Source: Pseudoalteromonas marina (GTDB lineage Bacteria; Pseudomonadota; Gammaproteobacteria; Enterobacterales; Alteromonadaceae). Taken from it: a stretch of DNA of 64,000 bases. The stretch's first letter is position 1, and each line of letters opens with the position of its first letter. The stretch lies in NCBI RefSeq assembly GCF_000238335.3, contig NZ_AHCB03000005.1, positions 186,001 through 250,000 on the forward strand. Reading direction: 5' to 3'. Both the position numbers and the translations under genes were made by a program. The notes beneath the pieces are model-generated. The model made no database searches and was not told where the DNA came from. It was given only the letters and a program-made list of their open reading frames with translations. Below, one piece after another: positions 55,205-64,000 of this stretch.

Positions 55205-56092
55205 CTATTTTGTAGTATGCCACGCTAAATCAAACTCTCCCTCTAGTGCCGTGTTTACCAGCTGCTTATATACTTTATTTACAGGGAATCGTATGAGTTT
55301 AGATAGCTCATCACCGGTTTGTGTGAATTTGTAATAGCTTAACACCAAATCACTATTCTTTGCTTTAAGCGTCACCTTTTGAGATAAAAACGACAACGTG
55401 AGTTCTTGGCCAGCTTTAAGCACCGCAGATTCGATTTCTTTTCTGTAAAGCAAATTCAAATCCATTAAAGTTAAAATATCAGGAAAGCCTATTCCTGTTT
55501 TACCTAAATTTAATGACACTTTATTTCCCTTACGAAGTAGGTCAAATAAAGACGGTTTTTTATAAAAGCCAAGTAAAATAAAGTGGCTATCGTCTTTTTC
55601 ATTATAACCTGACAAAGACACGCATTTTTGCAAAGAGTCGGCTTCGCGCTGAGTCATGTGTTTTAGTGTTTGTAAGCTTTTAATTGAAAAAGTCCCCGGG
55701 CTTAATGTTTCACCGGTTAAAATTTTTGCCCACAATGCTTGCATAGAGCTATTTGAGGTGTCCTCACATAAAGCAATAAAGTGTTCAACCCAATCTGCAT
55801 CAGGGTGTTTATTGCTAGCTACATCGGGGCAAAACTCCATTGCTTTGGTTAAGATAGCTTCTATATTTTGTTGGCGCTTAATAGCCAGTAAATCTTGTCT
55901 TTGCTTTGCGCGAGTCAGCAAAGGGTGTTCGCTATTTATATTGTACTGCGGTTTTACTTGCCCTTTTGTATTGTAACTTTGTTCTGATGATGGCGAAGTG
56001 TCGTTGTTGGGTACCTTAGTCACAGGGTAGCCAAGTAACGATTCTATTATATTAGCTAGATTAATCCGTGCTTGTGCTGTTTTTACTGTCAT
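55205..56092 (-). CDS. TIGR03899/DUF2806-like protein
   Basis: This 295-residue soluble protein has TRAKQRQDLLAIKRQQNIEAIL, then PDADWVEHFIALCEDTSNSSMQALWAKILTGE, then PGTFSIKSLQTLKHMTQREADSLQ. This matches the TIGR03899 family; function is unknown. Its start overlaps the upstream SRPBCC gene by 32 bases, so the two are coupled. A long helical N-terminal region is followed by a compact alpha/beta C-terminal part. Confidence 0.82.
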   Translation of the reverse strand: MTVKTAQARINLANIIESLLGYPVTKVPNNDTSPSSEQSYNTKGQVKPQYNINSEHPLLTRAKQRQDLLAIKRQQNIEAILTKAMEFCPDVASNKHPDADWVEHFIALCEDTSNSSMQALWAKILTGETLSPGTFSIKSLQTLKHMTQREADSLQKCVSLSGYNEKDDSHFILLGFYKKPSLFDLLRKGNKVSLNLGKTGIGFPDILTLMDLNLLYRKEIESAVLKAGQELTLSFLSQKVTLKAKNSDLVLSYYKFTQTGDELSKLIRFPVNKVYKQLVNTALEGEFDLAWHTTK

Positions 56093-56642
56093 GGCTATTT
56101 GCTACGCTTTGTATATCGCTTAATTGTGCTACGGTTTTTAAATTATTTAACCCAAGCTCTAGAGTGTTATTTAAAATATACTCATATACGAGTGCCATAT
56201 AGCCTGAAATGAGAAGAGTCGTTGATTGTCCCTCAATATAACAGGTCACGATATTGGCATTCGCCTGCGGTGAAAATGTGAGTGTGCCTTCAATAATATG
56301 TTCATTATTTAGCAATATGTTGAACGACATTTCATCATCACTTAGGGAGGTTATAGTCATTTCACCATATCCCCATTTTCCTATCCATGATTGATGAGCG
56401 CCTACACCAGCACCAGGTTCATTAACAATAAACTCAATGGTGGGGTCTACTTGCTGCCAAGGTGACCATGTGTGCCATTGGTTAAAGTCTGCAACAAGTG
56501 TTTTTATTGTACTGGTATTGGCATTAATTTCTACGTGTTTACTTACACGATAATCTTGAGGCAGCAGTAATCCGACTACGACTACTATAAGTAGTAAAAC
56601 TAATACGTATTTGAACAGTACTTTTAATAATTTAATAACCAT
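56061..56642 (-). CDS. SRPBCC (START-like) domain protein with N-terminal membrane anchor
   Basis: This 193-residue protein has a very hydrophobic N-terminal helix (about 5-27), then a polyketide-cyclase-like START/SRPBCC domain: YRVSKHVEINANTSTIKTLVADFNQWHTWSPW and SFNILLNNEHIIEGTLTF. Such domains bind hydrophobic ligands; the ligand is unknown. Divergent from the c-di-GMP regulator at 56837. Confidence 0.85.
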   Translation of the reverse strand: MVIKLLKVLFKYVLVLLLIVVVVGLLLPQDYRVSKHVEINANTSTIKTLVADFNQWHTWSPWQQVDPTIEFIVNEPGAGVGAHQSWIGKWGYGEMTITSLSDDEMSFNILLNNEHIIEGTLTFSPQANANIVTCYIEGQSTTLLISGYMALVYEYILNNTLELGLNNLKTVAQLSDIQSVANSHDSKNSTSTD

Positions 56643-56760
56643 ACCTTTGGTAGTTTTTTTAACTATATATATAACAACTTTTTGTTAATCGACTATAGTA
56701 TGAATTAGATCATAAGCCAAAAACTAAATTTATAGCTTTTTAAACATTACGTTAGAATAT

Positions 56761-56816
56761 TTAAGCATTAAGCATTAAGCATTAAGCATTAAGCATTAAG
56801 CATTAAGCATTAAGCA
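56761..56816. repeat. Heptamer tandem array H8 (TTAAGCA x8)
   Basis: Exactly eight perfect copies of TTAAGCA. The array ends 20 bases before the ATG of the REC-GGDEF-EAL gene, in the divergent gap, so it lies in that gene's promoter or 5' leader. Confidence 0.96.
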
Positions 56817-56836
56817 GTACCAGAAAAAGGGTAAAT

Positions 56837-59032
56837 ATGTCGTCTGAACAAAATGATTTTCTATTTTTAGACCCACAGCAAGACGACGAAATAGTTGTTG
56901 AGCCATCTCGTTATTGGGATATTTTAATTGTAGACGACGACGAAGAAATTCATACGGTTACAAAGCTCGCATTATCTGGGTTAGAATATGGTGGTGCTAG
57001 GCTTAGGTTTCATCACGCATATTCTGGCGCTGAGGCCAAAAATATACTTACTCAGCCCAATGATATATCTGTTATTTTTTTAGACGTTATTATGGAAACT
57101 GACGATGCCGGCTTTCAGGTGGTTAAACATGTCAGAGACACTCTTAATAACAAACGCGTTCGCATTATTTTACGTACGGGCCAAGCCGCTAATATCCCCG
57201 AAGAAAAAGTTATTCGTGAATACGATATAAACGATTACAAAACTAAAACAGAGCTGACACGCTCAAAACTTGTGACAACGCTTATTGCTGCTATTCGTTC
57301 TTACGAACAGATATGCCTACTTGAGTATCAAGCGCAAGCGATGAATACTATTTTATCTGCCTCTAAATACATTTTGGGGCAAACAGATATAAAAGTATTG
57401 TGCAATAAAGCACTTGAATTTATGGGGGTTATTTTAGGTTGTAAATCTAACGGATTAATTTGTACCAAGCTTGATGGTGAAAATTTTATTCAGGTTCTGG
57501 GCGGGTGTGAAAAGTACGAAGAATATTTTGGTGAAAAATTAGTTAATGTTAACCAAACTGCGTTATCTCAGGTTGAGGCCTGTTTTGGACAACTCACTCA
57601 TCAATATACAGATAACAGCATCACCTTTATTTTAAAAAGTAAGCACCGCAAAGCTGCTTTATATATTGAGAGTGGTGGAGCACCGACAGATATTCAACTG
57701 CAGTTTGCTGAAATATTTTTAACTAATATTAGTATTGCGCTCGATAATATACGGTTGTTTGTAAAGCTAAGAGATGCAGCTTATAAAGACCTACTCACTG
57801 GTATTTCAAATAGAACTGATTTTATTGAGCGCATAGATGATTTTAAAAACGTCAGTGAAAACAAATATGTGTTTGTTTTGTTAGACGTTATTAACTTCTC
57901 AGATATAAATGATGGCTTAGGGCAAGATGTAGGTAATAAGCTACTTATTGCTATTGTTGAGCGTTTGAGAGCAATTGTCCCCACAGCTCAATTACTCTCT
58001 CGTGTAGGTGCTGATGTATTTGGTTTTTTAATCCCAAAAAGTGAATTTGTTTTAACTGATTTTAATGAAAAGTTAAGTCCGTCGTTTTCTGCTGCGGAAC
58101 ATGTGTTACCCATCGATTTTAGAATTGGCTTATGCCAACAGCAAGACTTTCAAGGCTCTGGTTTAGAAACATTAAAAGTGGCTTATATTGCTTTAAATCA
58201 TGCTAAAAAAATAAAGCACAAGGAAGGTGTTTATTACAGTATTGATATGCAAGAAAAAATGGAGTGGCGATTAGGTTTAATTAGACAGCTGCGCCATGAT
58301 TTCGCCAGAGGGAAGCTCGAAGTATGGTACCAACCGCAGTTATCGTTTGATGATTTGTCATTAATTGGTTGCGAAGCTCTTTTACGCTGGCCGTTGGAAA
58401 ATGGCACCTACATTTCACCCGCAGTGTTCATACCTTTAGCTGAAGACGCTGGACTCATCGTTGATATAGGGCAGTGGGTGTTAGAGCAAGCGTGCCAACA
58501 GCAAAAGCGATTAGAAAACGAAGGAACTGAAATTTGTATTGCTGTTAACGTGTCGGTTCCGCAATTTAAAGTTAAAGGGTATGCGCAAACAGTAAAAAAT
58601 ACCTTACTAAAATACGGTGTGGACCCAAAAAACATTGAGCTTGAAGTCACTGAAAGCGTAGTAATGGATGAATTAGACACGGTTATTAATACTCTGAGGG
58701 AGCTTAAGGCGTTGGGTATTGAAGTTGCTATTGATGACTTTGGCACAGGGTTTTCTTCATTAAGTTATATACAAAGCCTTCCTATCGATAGACTAAAGAT
58801 TGATAGGTCGTTTATTAAAGATCTTAATAATGGTGATACCGGTGCCGTTGCTGGATTAGTAATATCGTTAGGTGCAAAGTTAGGTTTAAAAACAATAGCT
58901 GAGGGTGTTGAAACGCAGGAACAAGCTAAGTTTTTAAAAGACTTAGGATGCGATGAAGTACAAGGGTTTATGTATGCTAAACCTATGCCTGAAAACAAGT
59001 TATTAGAGTTCATTAGTAAACGAAAAACATAG
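56837..59032 (+). CDS. Response regulator with REC, DUF3369, degenerate GGDEF and EAL domains
   Basis: This is a 731-residue cytosolic regulator. REC (about 25-150) has the phospho-acceptor Asp in VIFLDVIMETDD (about residue 83); DUF3369 spans about 160-310; GGDEF (about 315-470) is degenerate, reading GADVF instead of GGDEF, so it probably does not make c-di-GMP. EAL (about 480-731) is intact: GCEALLRW, NVSVPQF, ELEVTES, IDDFGTG, KIDR and AEGVET. It should degrade cyclic di-GMP when phosphorylated. No partner kinase is adjacent. Heptamer array H8 sits directly upstream. Confidence 0.93.
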   Translation: MSSEQNDFLFLDPQQDDEIVVEPSRYWDILIVDDDEEIHTVTKLALSGLEYGGARLRFHHAYSGAEAKNILTQPNDISVIFLDVIMETDDAGFQVVKHVRDTLNNKRVRIILRTGQAANIPEEKVIREYDINDYKTKTELTRSKLVTTLIAAIRSYEQICLLEYQAQAMNTILSASKYILGQTDIKVLCNKALEFMGVILGCKSNGLICTKLDGENFIQVLGGCEKYEEYFGEKLVNVNQTALSQVEACFGQLTHQYTDNSITFILKSKHRKAALYIESGGAPTDIQLQFAEIFLTNISIALDNIRLFVKLRDAAYKDLLTGISNRTDFIERIDDFKNVSENKYVFVLLDVINFSDINDGLGQDVGNKLLIAIVERLRAIVPTAQLLSRVGADVFGFLIPKSEFVLTDFNEKLSPSFSAAEHVLPIDFRIGLCQQQDFQGSGLETLKVAYIALNHAKKIKHKEGVYYSIDMQEKMEWRLGLIRQLRHDFARGKLEVWYQPQLSFDDLSLIGCEALLRWPLENGTYISPAVFIPLAEDAGLIVDIGQWVLEQACQQQKRLENEGTEICIAVNVSVPQFKVKGYAQTVKNTLLKYGVDPKNIELEVTESVVMDELDTVINTLRELKALGIEVAIDDFGTGFSSLSYIQSLPIDRLKIDRSFIKDLNNGDTGAVAGLVISLGAKLGLKTIAEGVETQEQAKFLKDLGCDEVQGFMYAKPMPENKLLEFISKRKT

Positions 59033-59139
59033 ATAGTTATAGGCTTAGTGTTAAAGGTATTTCATACGTTGTAATGTTGTATATATAAACAAGTCTATGA
59101 TGTATAATTTGCGCCTTTTGTTATTCTACGGTCACATTT

Positions 59140-61326
59140 ATGAGCACACTCAAAGCTAAGCGCGCCTTATTCTCTTACCCCAAGTATTGGGCTGAGTGTT
59201 ACGGCACTGCACCATTTTTACCTACATCACGCGAAGAAATGGATGCACTTGGCTGGGATAGCTGCGACATAATAATAATTAGTGGTGATGCGTATGTTGA
59301 CCACCCAAGCTTTGGGATGGCAGTAATCGGACGTGTGCTCGAAGCGCAAGGTTTTAGAGTAGGTATTATTGCTCAGCCCAAATGGGATACAAAAGACGCA
59401 TTTATGGAGCTTGGCAGGCCAAACCTATTTTTTGGTGTAACTGCTGGTAACATGGACTCAATGATTAACCGTTACACAGCTGAAAAGCGTATGCGCCACG
59501 ATGATGCTTATACACCAGACAACGTAGGTGGTAAACGCCCGGATCGAGCGGTGATGATTTACTCTCAGAAGTGTCGTGAAGCATACAAAGGTATTCCTAT
59601 TGTTATTGGCGGTATTGAGGCCAGCCTTCGCAGGATAGCCCATTATGATTATTGGCAAGAAAAAGTGCGCCGTAGCATTTTGTTTGACTCAAAAGCCGAT
59701 ATATTGATTTACGGAAATGCTGAGCGCCCATTAGTAGAAGTTGCCCACCGTATTGCCGGTGGTGAAACGATGGATACGATTCAAGACATTCGTGGTACTG
59801 CTGTTATTCGTAAAGAACCTTTGCCAGGCTGGCGGGGCAGTGATTCAACAGCTATTGATAAAATAGGTAAAATAGACCCCATTCCAAATCCTTACGGAGC
59901 CGATGATGTTGGCTGCAGTAAGTCTGAATTTAAACAAGCTGGTATTGATTTAAAAGCAGAAGCTGCAAAGCCTATTACCGTGCAGCCAGCGCGTCCTAAG
60001 CCATGGGAGAAAACGTATGTTAAACTTCCAGCGTATGAGCAAGTAAGTGTTAACAAACCTTTATACGCGCATGCCTCAAGAATATTACACCAAGAAACTA
60101 ACCCTGGTTGTGCAAGAGCTTTGTTCCAGCGTCATGGCGATCGCTCTATTTGGGTGAATCCACCGGCTTATCCTTTAGAAACACATGAAATGGATGCGGT
60201 ATTTGGATTACCTTATCAACGAATTCCTCATCCACGTTATGGCGACGCTAAAATACCTGCTTACGACATGATAAAAACGTCGGTGAATATTATGCGCGGC
60301 TGTTTTGGTGGGTGTTCATTCTGTTCGATTACAGAGCACGAAGGGCGTATTATTCAAAGCCGATCGCAAGAGTCCATTATTGAAGAAATTGAACAGATCA
60401 GGGATAAAGTGCCCGGTTTTACTGGCGTTATTTCCGATTTAGGTGGGCCAACGGCCAACATGTACAAATTACGTTGTACAAGCAAAAAAGCAGAAAGTAC
60501 CTGCCGACGCTTATCGTGCGTATACCCTGATATTTGTAAGCATATGGACACGGATCACACGCCTACAATCGACTTATACAAAAAAGCACGTGATGTAAAA
60601 GGCATTAAAAAAGTTCTTATCGCTTCGGGCGTTCGCTATGACCTTGCTGTACGCGATCCTCGCTATGTTAAAGAGCTGGTGACACATCATGTGGGCGGGT
60701 ATCTAAAAATAGCGCCAGAGCATACTGAAGACGGTCCATTATCAAAAATGATGAAGCCAGGCATGGGTGCTTACGATCAATTTAAAGAATTATTTGATAA
60801 GTACTCGAAAGAAGCGGGTAAAAAGCAGTATTTAATTCCGTATTTTATTTCTGCACACCCAGGAACTAAAGACGAAGATATGGTAAACATGGCTTTATGG
60901 CTTAAGTCTAACGACTTTAAGTTGGATCAAGTGCAAAACTTTTACCCATCTCCAATGGCCAATGCGACCACTATTTACCATACAGAGATGAACTCACTGC
61001 GTAATATCAAGAATAATAGTGAAGTAGTGCCAGTGCCAAAAGGAGCACGCCAGCGCAGATTACACAAAGCTATTTTGCGCTACCATGATGCATCGGGCTG
61101 GCCAATGATACGTGAAGCACTTCGCAAAATGGGTAAAGCTAACCTAATTGGCAAAGGGCCAAACTGTTTAGTGCCAGAAGAAGGCCGCGATGAAAAAGCG
61201 GGTAAAACCGTTAATAAAGGCCGTAAAGGGGCTCGCCCAGCGCTTACACGTCATACGGGATTTAGCCAATTTAAAAAGGCTAATACAAAACCTAAAGTGG
61301 GTGGAAATAGGCAAAAAGCCAGATAG
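59140..61326 (+). CDS. ygiQ: YgiQ family radical SAM protein
   Basis: This 728-residue protein has an N-terminal cobalamin-like domain ([21 protein letters not shown] region), the radical SAM cluster motif [18 protein letters not shown] (about residue 390) and the basic C-terminal tail ([15 protein letters not shown]). The exact reaction of YgiQ is not established. A bidirectional terminator follows at 61344-61379. Confidence 0.93.
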   Translation: MSTLKAKRALFSYPKYWAECYGTAPFLPTSREEMDALGWDSCDIIIISGDAYVDHPSFGMAVIGRVLEAQGFRVGIIAQPKWDTKDAFMELGRPNLFFGVTAGNMDSMINRYTAEKRMRHDDAYTPDNVGGKRPDRAVMIYSQKCREAYKGIPIVIGGIEASLRRIAHYDYWQEKVRRSILFDSKADILIYGNAERPLVEVAHRIAGGETMDTIQDIRGTAVIRKEPLPGWRGSDSTAIDKIGKIDPIPNPYGADDVGCSKSEFKQAGIDLKAEAAKPITVQPARPKPWEKTYVKLPAYEQVSVNKPLYAHASRILHQETNPGCARALFQRHGDRSIWVNPPAYPLETHEMDAVFGLPYQRIPHPRYGDAKIPAYDMIKTSVNIMRGCFGGCSFCSITEHEGRIIQSRSQESIIEEIEQIRDKVPGFTGVISDLGGPTANMYKLRCTSKKAESTCRRLSCVYPDICKHMDTDHTPTIDLYKKARDVKGIKKVLIASGVRYDLAVRDPRYVKELVTHHVGGYLKIAPEHTEDGPLSKMMKPGMGAYDQFKELFDKYSKEAGKKQYLIPYFISAHPGTKDEDMVNMALWLKSNDFKLDQVQNFYPSPMANATTIYHTEMNSLRNIKNNSEVVPVPKGARQRRLHKAILRYHDASGWPMIREALRKMGKANLIGKGPNCLVPEEGRDEKAGKTVNKGRKGARPALTRHTGFSQFKKANTKPKVGGNRQKAR

Positions 61327-61343
61327 TTATTACCGAGACAATA

Positions 61344-61379
61344 AAAACGCGCAGCTATAAATTAACTGCGCGTTTTTTT
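61344..61379. terminator. Bidirectional terminator between ygiQ and mgtE
   Basis: ACGCGCAG pairs with CTGCGCGT across an AT-rich loop; A-runs precede and seven T residues follow, serving both convergent genes. Confidence 0.92.
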
Positions 61380-61395
61380 ATAACAGCTTTTAAAT

Positions 61396-62754
61396 TTATA
61401 TTAACAGCCAAGTAGCGGTGCCTAAAAAGGCAAAAATACCCACAATATCTGTCACTGTTGTTAGCACTACACTGCCTGCAAGTGCAGGGTCTATATTCAT
61501 TTTTTTAAGTAAAATTGGAATACTTGCACCAGCGACCCCTGCCACAACTAAGTTCATAAACATGGCAAAAGCGAGTACGCCGCCGAGCATAAAGTCCCAC
61601 TGCCAAAGTGCAATAACACCCGCTATCAACAATGACCACAAAATGCCATTGAGTGCTCCAATAGCGAGTTCTTTCATCATTAAAAAGCGTTGGTTGGTTT
61701 GATTTATATGACCAACAGCTATACCACGAATAACAAGTGTTAGTGATTGACTGCCAGCAACACCGCCCATAGAAGGAACAATGCCATTAAGCACTGCTAA
61801 TATGGGTAAAATATCGAGTGTGCTTTCAAAAAAACTGGCTACAAAGGCGGCCGCAAGCGCAGTTAATAAGTTAACTCCTAACCATACTGAGCGTTTTTTA
61901 GAGCTTTTTAAGACAGGGGCAAAGGTATCTTCTTCATCATCAAGGCCCGCCAAACTCAGTAAACTATGTTCGGCGTCTTCACGAATTACGTCAACAATAT
62001 CATCGATCGTGACACGACCAAGTAGCTGATCGTTGTCATCAACAACTGGGGCCGAGATCCAATTATGGCGCTCAAACAGTTGTGCGACTTCACTTTCATC
62101 CATTGAAATTGGAATTGACTCACATTCTTCATCCATTAAATCGCGAACAATTTTTTCTGGTGGATTAGTTAGCAATGTACTCAGCGATAAAGCACCAATA
62201 AAGCAGTTATGTTTATCAACCACATACAGGTCATCAGTGCCTTCAGGTAACTCTCCGCGAAGTCGAATATAACGTAGGACGACATCAATGGTCACATCTG
62301 GGCGAATAGTTACCGTATCGGTGTTCATGAGTGCACCAGCAGAACGCTCTTGATAAGATAGCGCTTGTGTTGCGCGCTCTCTATCTTGGGTGTCCATGGC
62401 GCTAACAACGTCTTGGTAAACGGTGTCAGGCAAACTACGTAATACTTCACCTAGGTCATCGTGACCCATGTCTTCAGTGGCAGCAGCAATATGCTCAGGC
62501 TCCATTTGGGCAATAATACCCAGGCGCACGTCTTCTGATAATTCTTCGAGTACATCACCTTGAACATCAGGATCAACTAACTGCCATAGCAAGCGACGAA
62601 TTTTGTGTGGAGATGATTCTAATAATAACGCAGTATCACATGGCGCTGTTTTTGCGAGCATGCGCCTAACTTGAACAAACTGACCACTATTAAGTGACTT
62701 GGTCACTTGTTTTAGTTGTTGTAGTGGGTAGTCTTGTTCAAAAGCTTCGGGCAT
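61396..62754 (-). CDS. mgtE: Magnesium transporter MgtE
   Basis: This 452-residue inner-membrane channel has an N domain of helical repeats (about 15-135), two CBS domains (about 140-265, sensing cytosolic Mg2+) and five C-terminal membrane helices (about 290-450) with the GGVAGSQSLTLVIRGIAVG pore signature. It probably mediates Mg2+ uptake. Confidence 0.94.
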   Translation of the reverse strand: MPEAFEQDYPLQQLKQVTKSLNSGQFVQVRRMLAKTAPCDTALLLESSPHKIRRLLWQLVDPDVQGDVLEELSEDVRLGIIAQMEPEHIAAATEDMGHDDLGEVLRSLPDTVYQDVVSAMDTQDRERATQALSYQERSAGALMNTDTVTIRPDVTIDVVLRYIRLRGELPEGTDDLYVVDKHNCFIGALSLSTLLTNPPEKIVRDLMDEECESIPISMDESEVAQLFERHNWISAPVVDDNDQLLGRVTIDDIVDVIREDAEHSLLSLAGLDDEEDTFAPVLKSSKKRSVWLGVNLLTALAAAFVASFFESTLDILPILAVLNGIVPSMGGVAGSQSLTLVIRGIAVGHINQTNQRFLMMKELAIGALNGILWSLLIAGVIALWQWDFMLGGVLAFAMFMNLVVAGVAGASIPILLKKMNIDPALAGSVVLTTVTDIVGIFAFLGTATWLLI

Positions 62755-62862
62755 TGGCGTCCTTTATTTATACTGTAACTGTTACCTAATGGGTGGGGGA
62801 GTACGACCTAGCAGCCAGTTATTTTGATTATAGTTATTTTATTTAAATGTTAAAAATTAACG

Positions 62863-63135
62863 TTACTCTTGTTCGTTAAATCGTTGCGAAATAAGTTCTC
62901 CAATTGCATTTAAAGCTTGCTCTGCATCAGGCCCTTCACATACCACTTTAACTTCTTTACCTTGGCTACTTTCAAGTAGCATTAGTGCTAATACACTGTC
63001 ACCAGCAGCTTCTTTATCATCTTGAAATAAGGTGATTGAAGCATCAAATTTTACAGCGAGTTGGGCTAATACAGTTGCGGCTCTGGCATGCAGTCCTAAT
63101 TTATTTTGTATTAAAAAAGTGTCTTCTATACGCAT
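62863..63135 (-). CDS. ptsO: Phosphocarrier protein NPr of the nitrogen PTS
   Basis: This 90-residue HPr-like protein carries the phospho-histidine His16 in NKLGLHARAATVLAQLA and a regulatory-serine region (DSVLALMLLESSQG). Its place next to rapZ is the classic rpoN-hpf-ptsN-rapZ-ptsO order, so it is NPr rather than sugar-PTS HPr. It follows rapZ by 43 bases on the same strand. Confidence 0.93.
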   Translation of the reverse strand: MRIEDTFLIQNKLGLHARAATVLAQLAVKFDASITLFQDDKEAAGDSVLALMLLESSQGKEVKVVCEGPDAEQALNAIGELISQRFNEQE

Positions 63136-63178
63136 ACATTACTCTATCAAAGCTGAACAGGTTATTAGTTTTGTAAAA

Positions 63179-64000
63179 TTACTTTTCTTGTTCTCTGTGA
63201 CGTATTTTTACATTGGGATGCGTAACTGCAAAGCTTTCGCCAATTGTTTGCGCTAAATATACAGAGCGATGTTGCCCGCCAGTACAGCCAATCGCAATAG
63301 TTAAATAGCTTCTGTTATTTCGCTCTAGGTGTGGTAGCCATGTTTGTACAAAGGTTTGTATTTGCCATGTAAATTTTTGAACTATGCTGTGGCTAGCCAA
63401 ATAATCTTTTACTGGTTGGTCTAGGCCATTAAGTGGTTTTAGTTCAGGCTCCCAATGCGGGTTAGGTAAAAAACGCGCATCAAATACGTAATCTGCTTCT
63501 TTAGGAATGCCATGTTTAAAACCAAAAGATTCAAATGTAACAATCAGCTGCTTATCTTTTTTACCTAATATTTTTTCGCGAATTGATTCAGCAAGTTGAT
63601 GAACGCTTAGCTCACTGGTATCGATCATGTAATCGGCGCGCGTAATTAGCACATCGAGAAGTTCTTTTTCTTTTTTTATGGCTAAATCAAGCGGAAGTGA
63701 ATCTATTGATAAAGGGTGTAAGCGTCTGGTTTCAGAAAATCGTTTAATAAGGGTTTGATCTTCACTGTCTAAGTAGAACAGCGTTGGTTTTGTAAAACCC
63801 GGTAAGTATTCGATGATGTGATTAAATTCATCTTGCTCTTTTGGTAAATTTCGCACATCTATACTAACGGCAATTTTATCGTAGTTATCAGAAACGCTTC
63901 TTACCAAAGAAGGTAATAAATTTACTGGAATGTTATCTACGCAATAATAACCTAGATCTTCAACAACGCGTAAAGCAACCGACTTACCAGAACCAGAACG
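63179..64000 (-). CDS. rapZ: RNase adapter RapZ (5' end beyond the window)
   Basis: The frame is open to the right window edge, so the N-terminus is missing. The visible part begins inside the P-loop (RSGSGKSVALRVVEDLGYYCVDN), followed by RRLHPL and the C-terminal ligand-binding motif IAIGCTGGQHRSVYLAQ. RapZ binds glucosamine-6-phosphate and, in enterobacteria, directs RNase E to the sRNA GlmZ. It precedes ptsO. Confidence 0.94.
   Translation of the reverse strand, partial: RSGSGKSVALRVVEDLGYYCVDNIPVNLLPSLVRSVSDNYDKIAVSIDVRNLPKEQDEFNHIIEYLPGFTKPTLFYLDSEDQTLIKRFSETRRLHPLSIDSLPLDLAIKKEKELLDVLITRADYMIDTSELSVHQLAESIREKILGKKDKQLIVTFESFGFKHGIPKEADYVFDARFLPNPHWEPELKPLNGLDQPVKDYLASHSIVQKFTWQIQTFVQTWLPHLERNNRSYLTIAIGCTGGQHRSVYLAQTIGESFAVTHPNVKIRHREQEK

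Overview
The window looks like chromosomal DNA from a marine gammaproteobacterium of the Alteromonadales, most probably Pseudoalteromonas. The evidence is a moderately AT-rich composition, a typical gene set (epmB/efp/epmA, rsgA-psd, orn, cheX, zur, dusA, psp genes, DUF2333, TIGR04219 and TIGR03899 families, ygiQ, mgtE, ptsO, rapZ), a ThiD-ThiE fusion in the thiamine operon, and protein sequences of Pseudoalteromonas character. I made no database comparison, so the genus is an inference. There are no rRNA genes, CRISPR arrays, prophage genes or recognisable insertion-sequence transposases.

Layout. Positions 1-2330 hold the very AT-rich end of a surface-polysaccharide cluster (membrane protein, hexapeptide acyltransferase, glycosyltransferase). 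UDP-sugar genes follow (ugd, a UDP-glucuronate-type epimerase, galU), and between ugd and the epimerase lies a broken four-helix-bundle gene. A Wzi-type capsule outer-membrane gene (7507-8952) sits between two clusters of a composite intergenic repeat. Next come a peroxiredoxin, an intact four-helix-bundle gene, a DUF3299/FtsX-type ABC transporter set with a metal-binding-like loop, a CDP-glycerol glycerophosphotransferase-like gene and purC. Positions 15832-20047 carry four overlapping genes: a cupredoxin, a GGDEF-EAL sensor, a DUF3034 protein and a lipoprotein truncated haemoglobin. They are followed by a second glycerophosphotransferase-like gene with a TagD-like cytidylyltransferase, a two-domain sulfurtransferase that apparently starts at AUC, and a 146-bp-period tandem repeat array.

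Positions 23.3-37.5 kb are mostly housekeeping and envelope genes: fbp, a metzincin-type protease, yggN-like, rsuA, galE, epmB/efp/epmA and a TonB receptor. A TPP riboswitch at 38139-38231 heads thiC-thiO-thiS-thiG-thiDE-thiF. Then come psd/rsgA, orn, two tRNA-Gly genes plus a 5' fragment of a third, yjbQ/cheX, zur, marC, dusA, a sigma-54-type psp operon, a copper chaperone, several envelope proteins of unknown role, a REC-DUF3369-GGDEF-EAL regulator, ygiQ, mgtE, ptsO and the 3' part of rapZ, which runs off the right end.

The most unusual features are non-coding. Eight intergenic arrays all have a 7-bp period but differ in sequence. Four of them follow a hairpin terminator by 6-12 bp, and four end within 5 bp of the stop codon of a minus-strand gene. 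Both four-helix-bundle loci are flanked by such arrays. A second family, element A (about 85-110 bp, near-inverted ends) followed by a conserved linker and element B (about 60-80 bp, inverted ends), occurs in three clusters. The best candidates for under-described biology are the heptamer/terminator cassettes, their link to four-helix-bundle genes, and the cupredoxin/c-di-GMP/DUF3034/haemoglobin operon.
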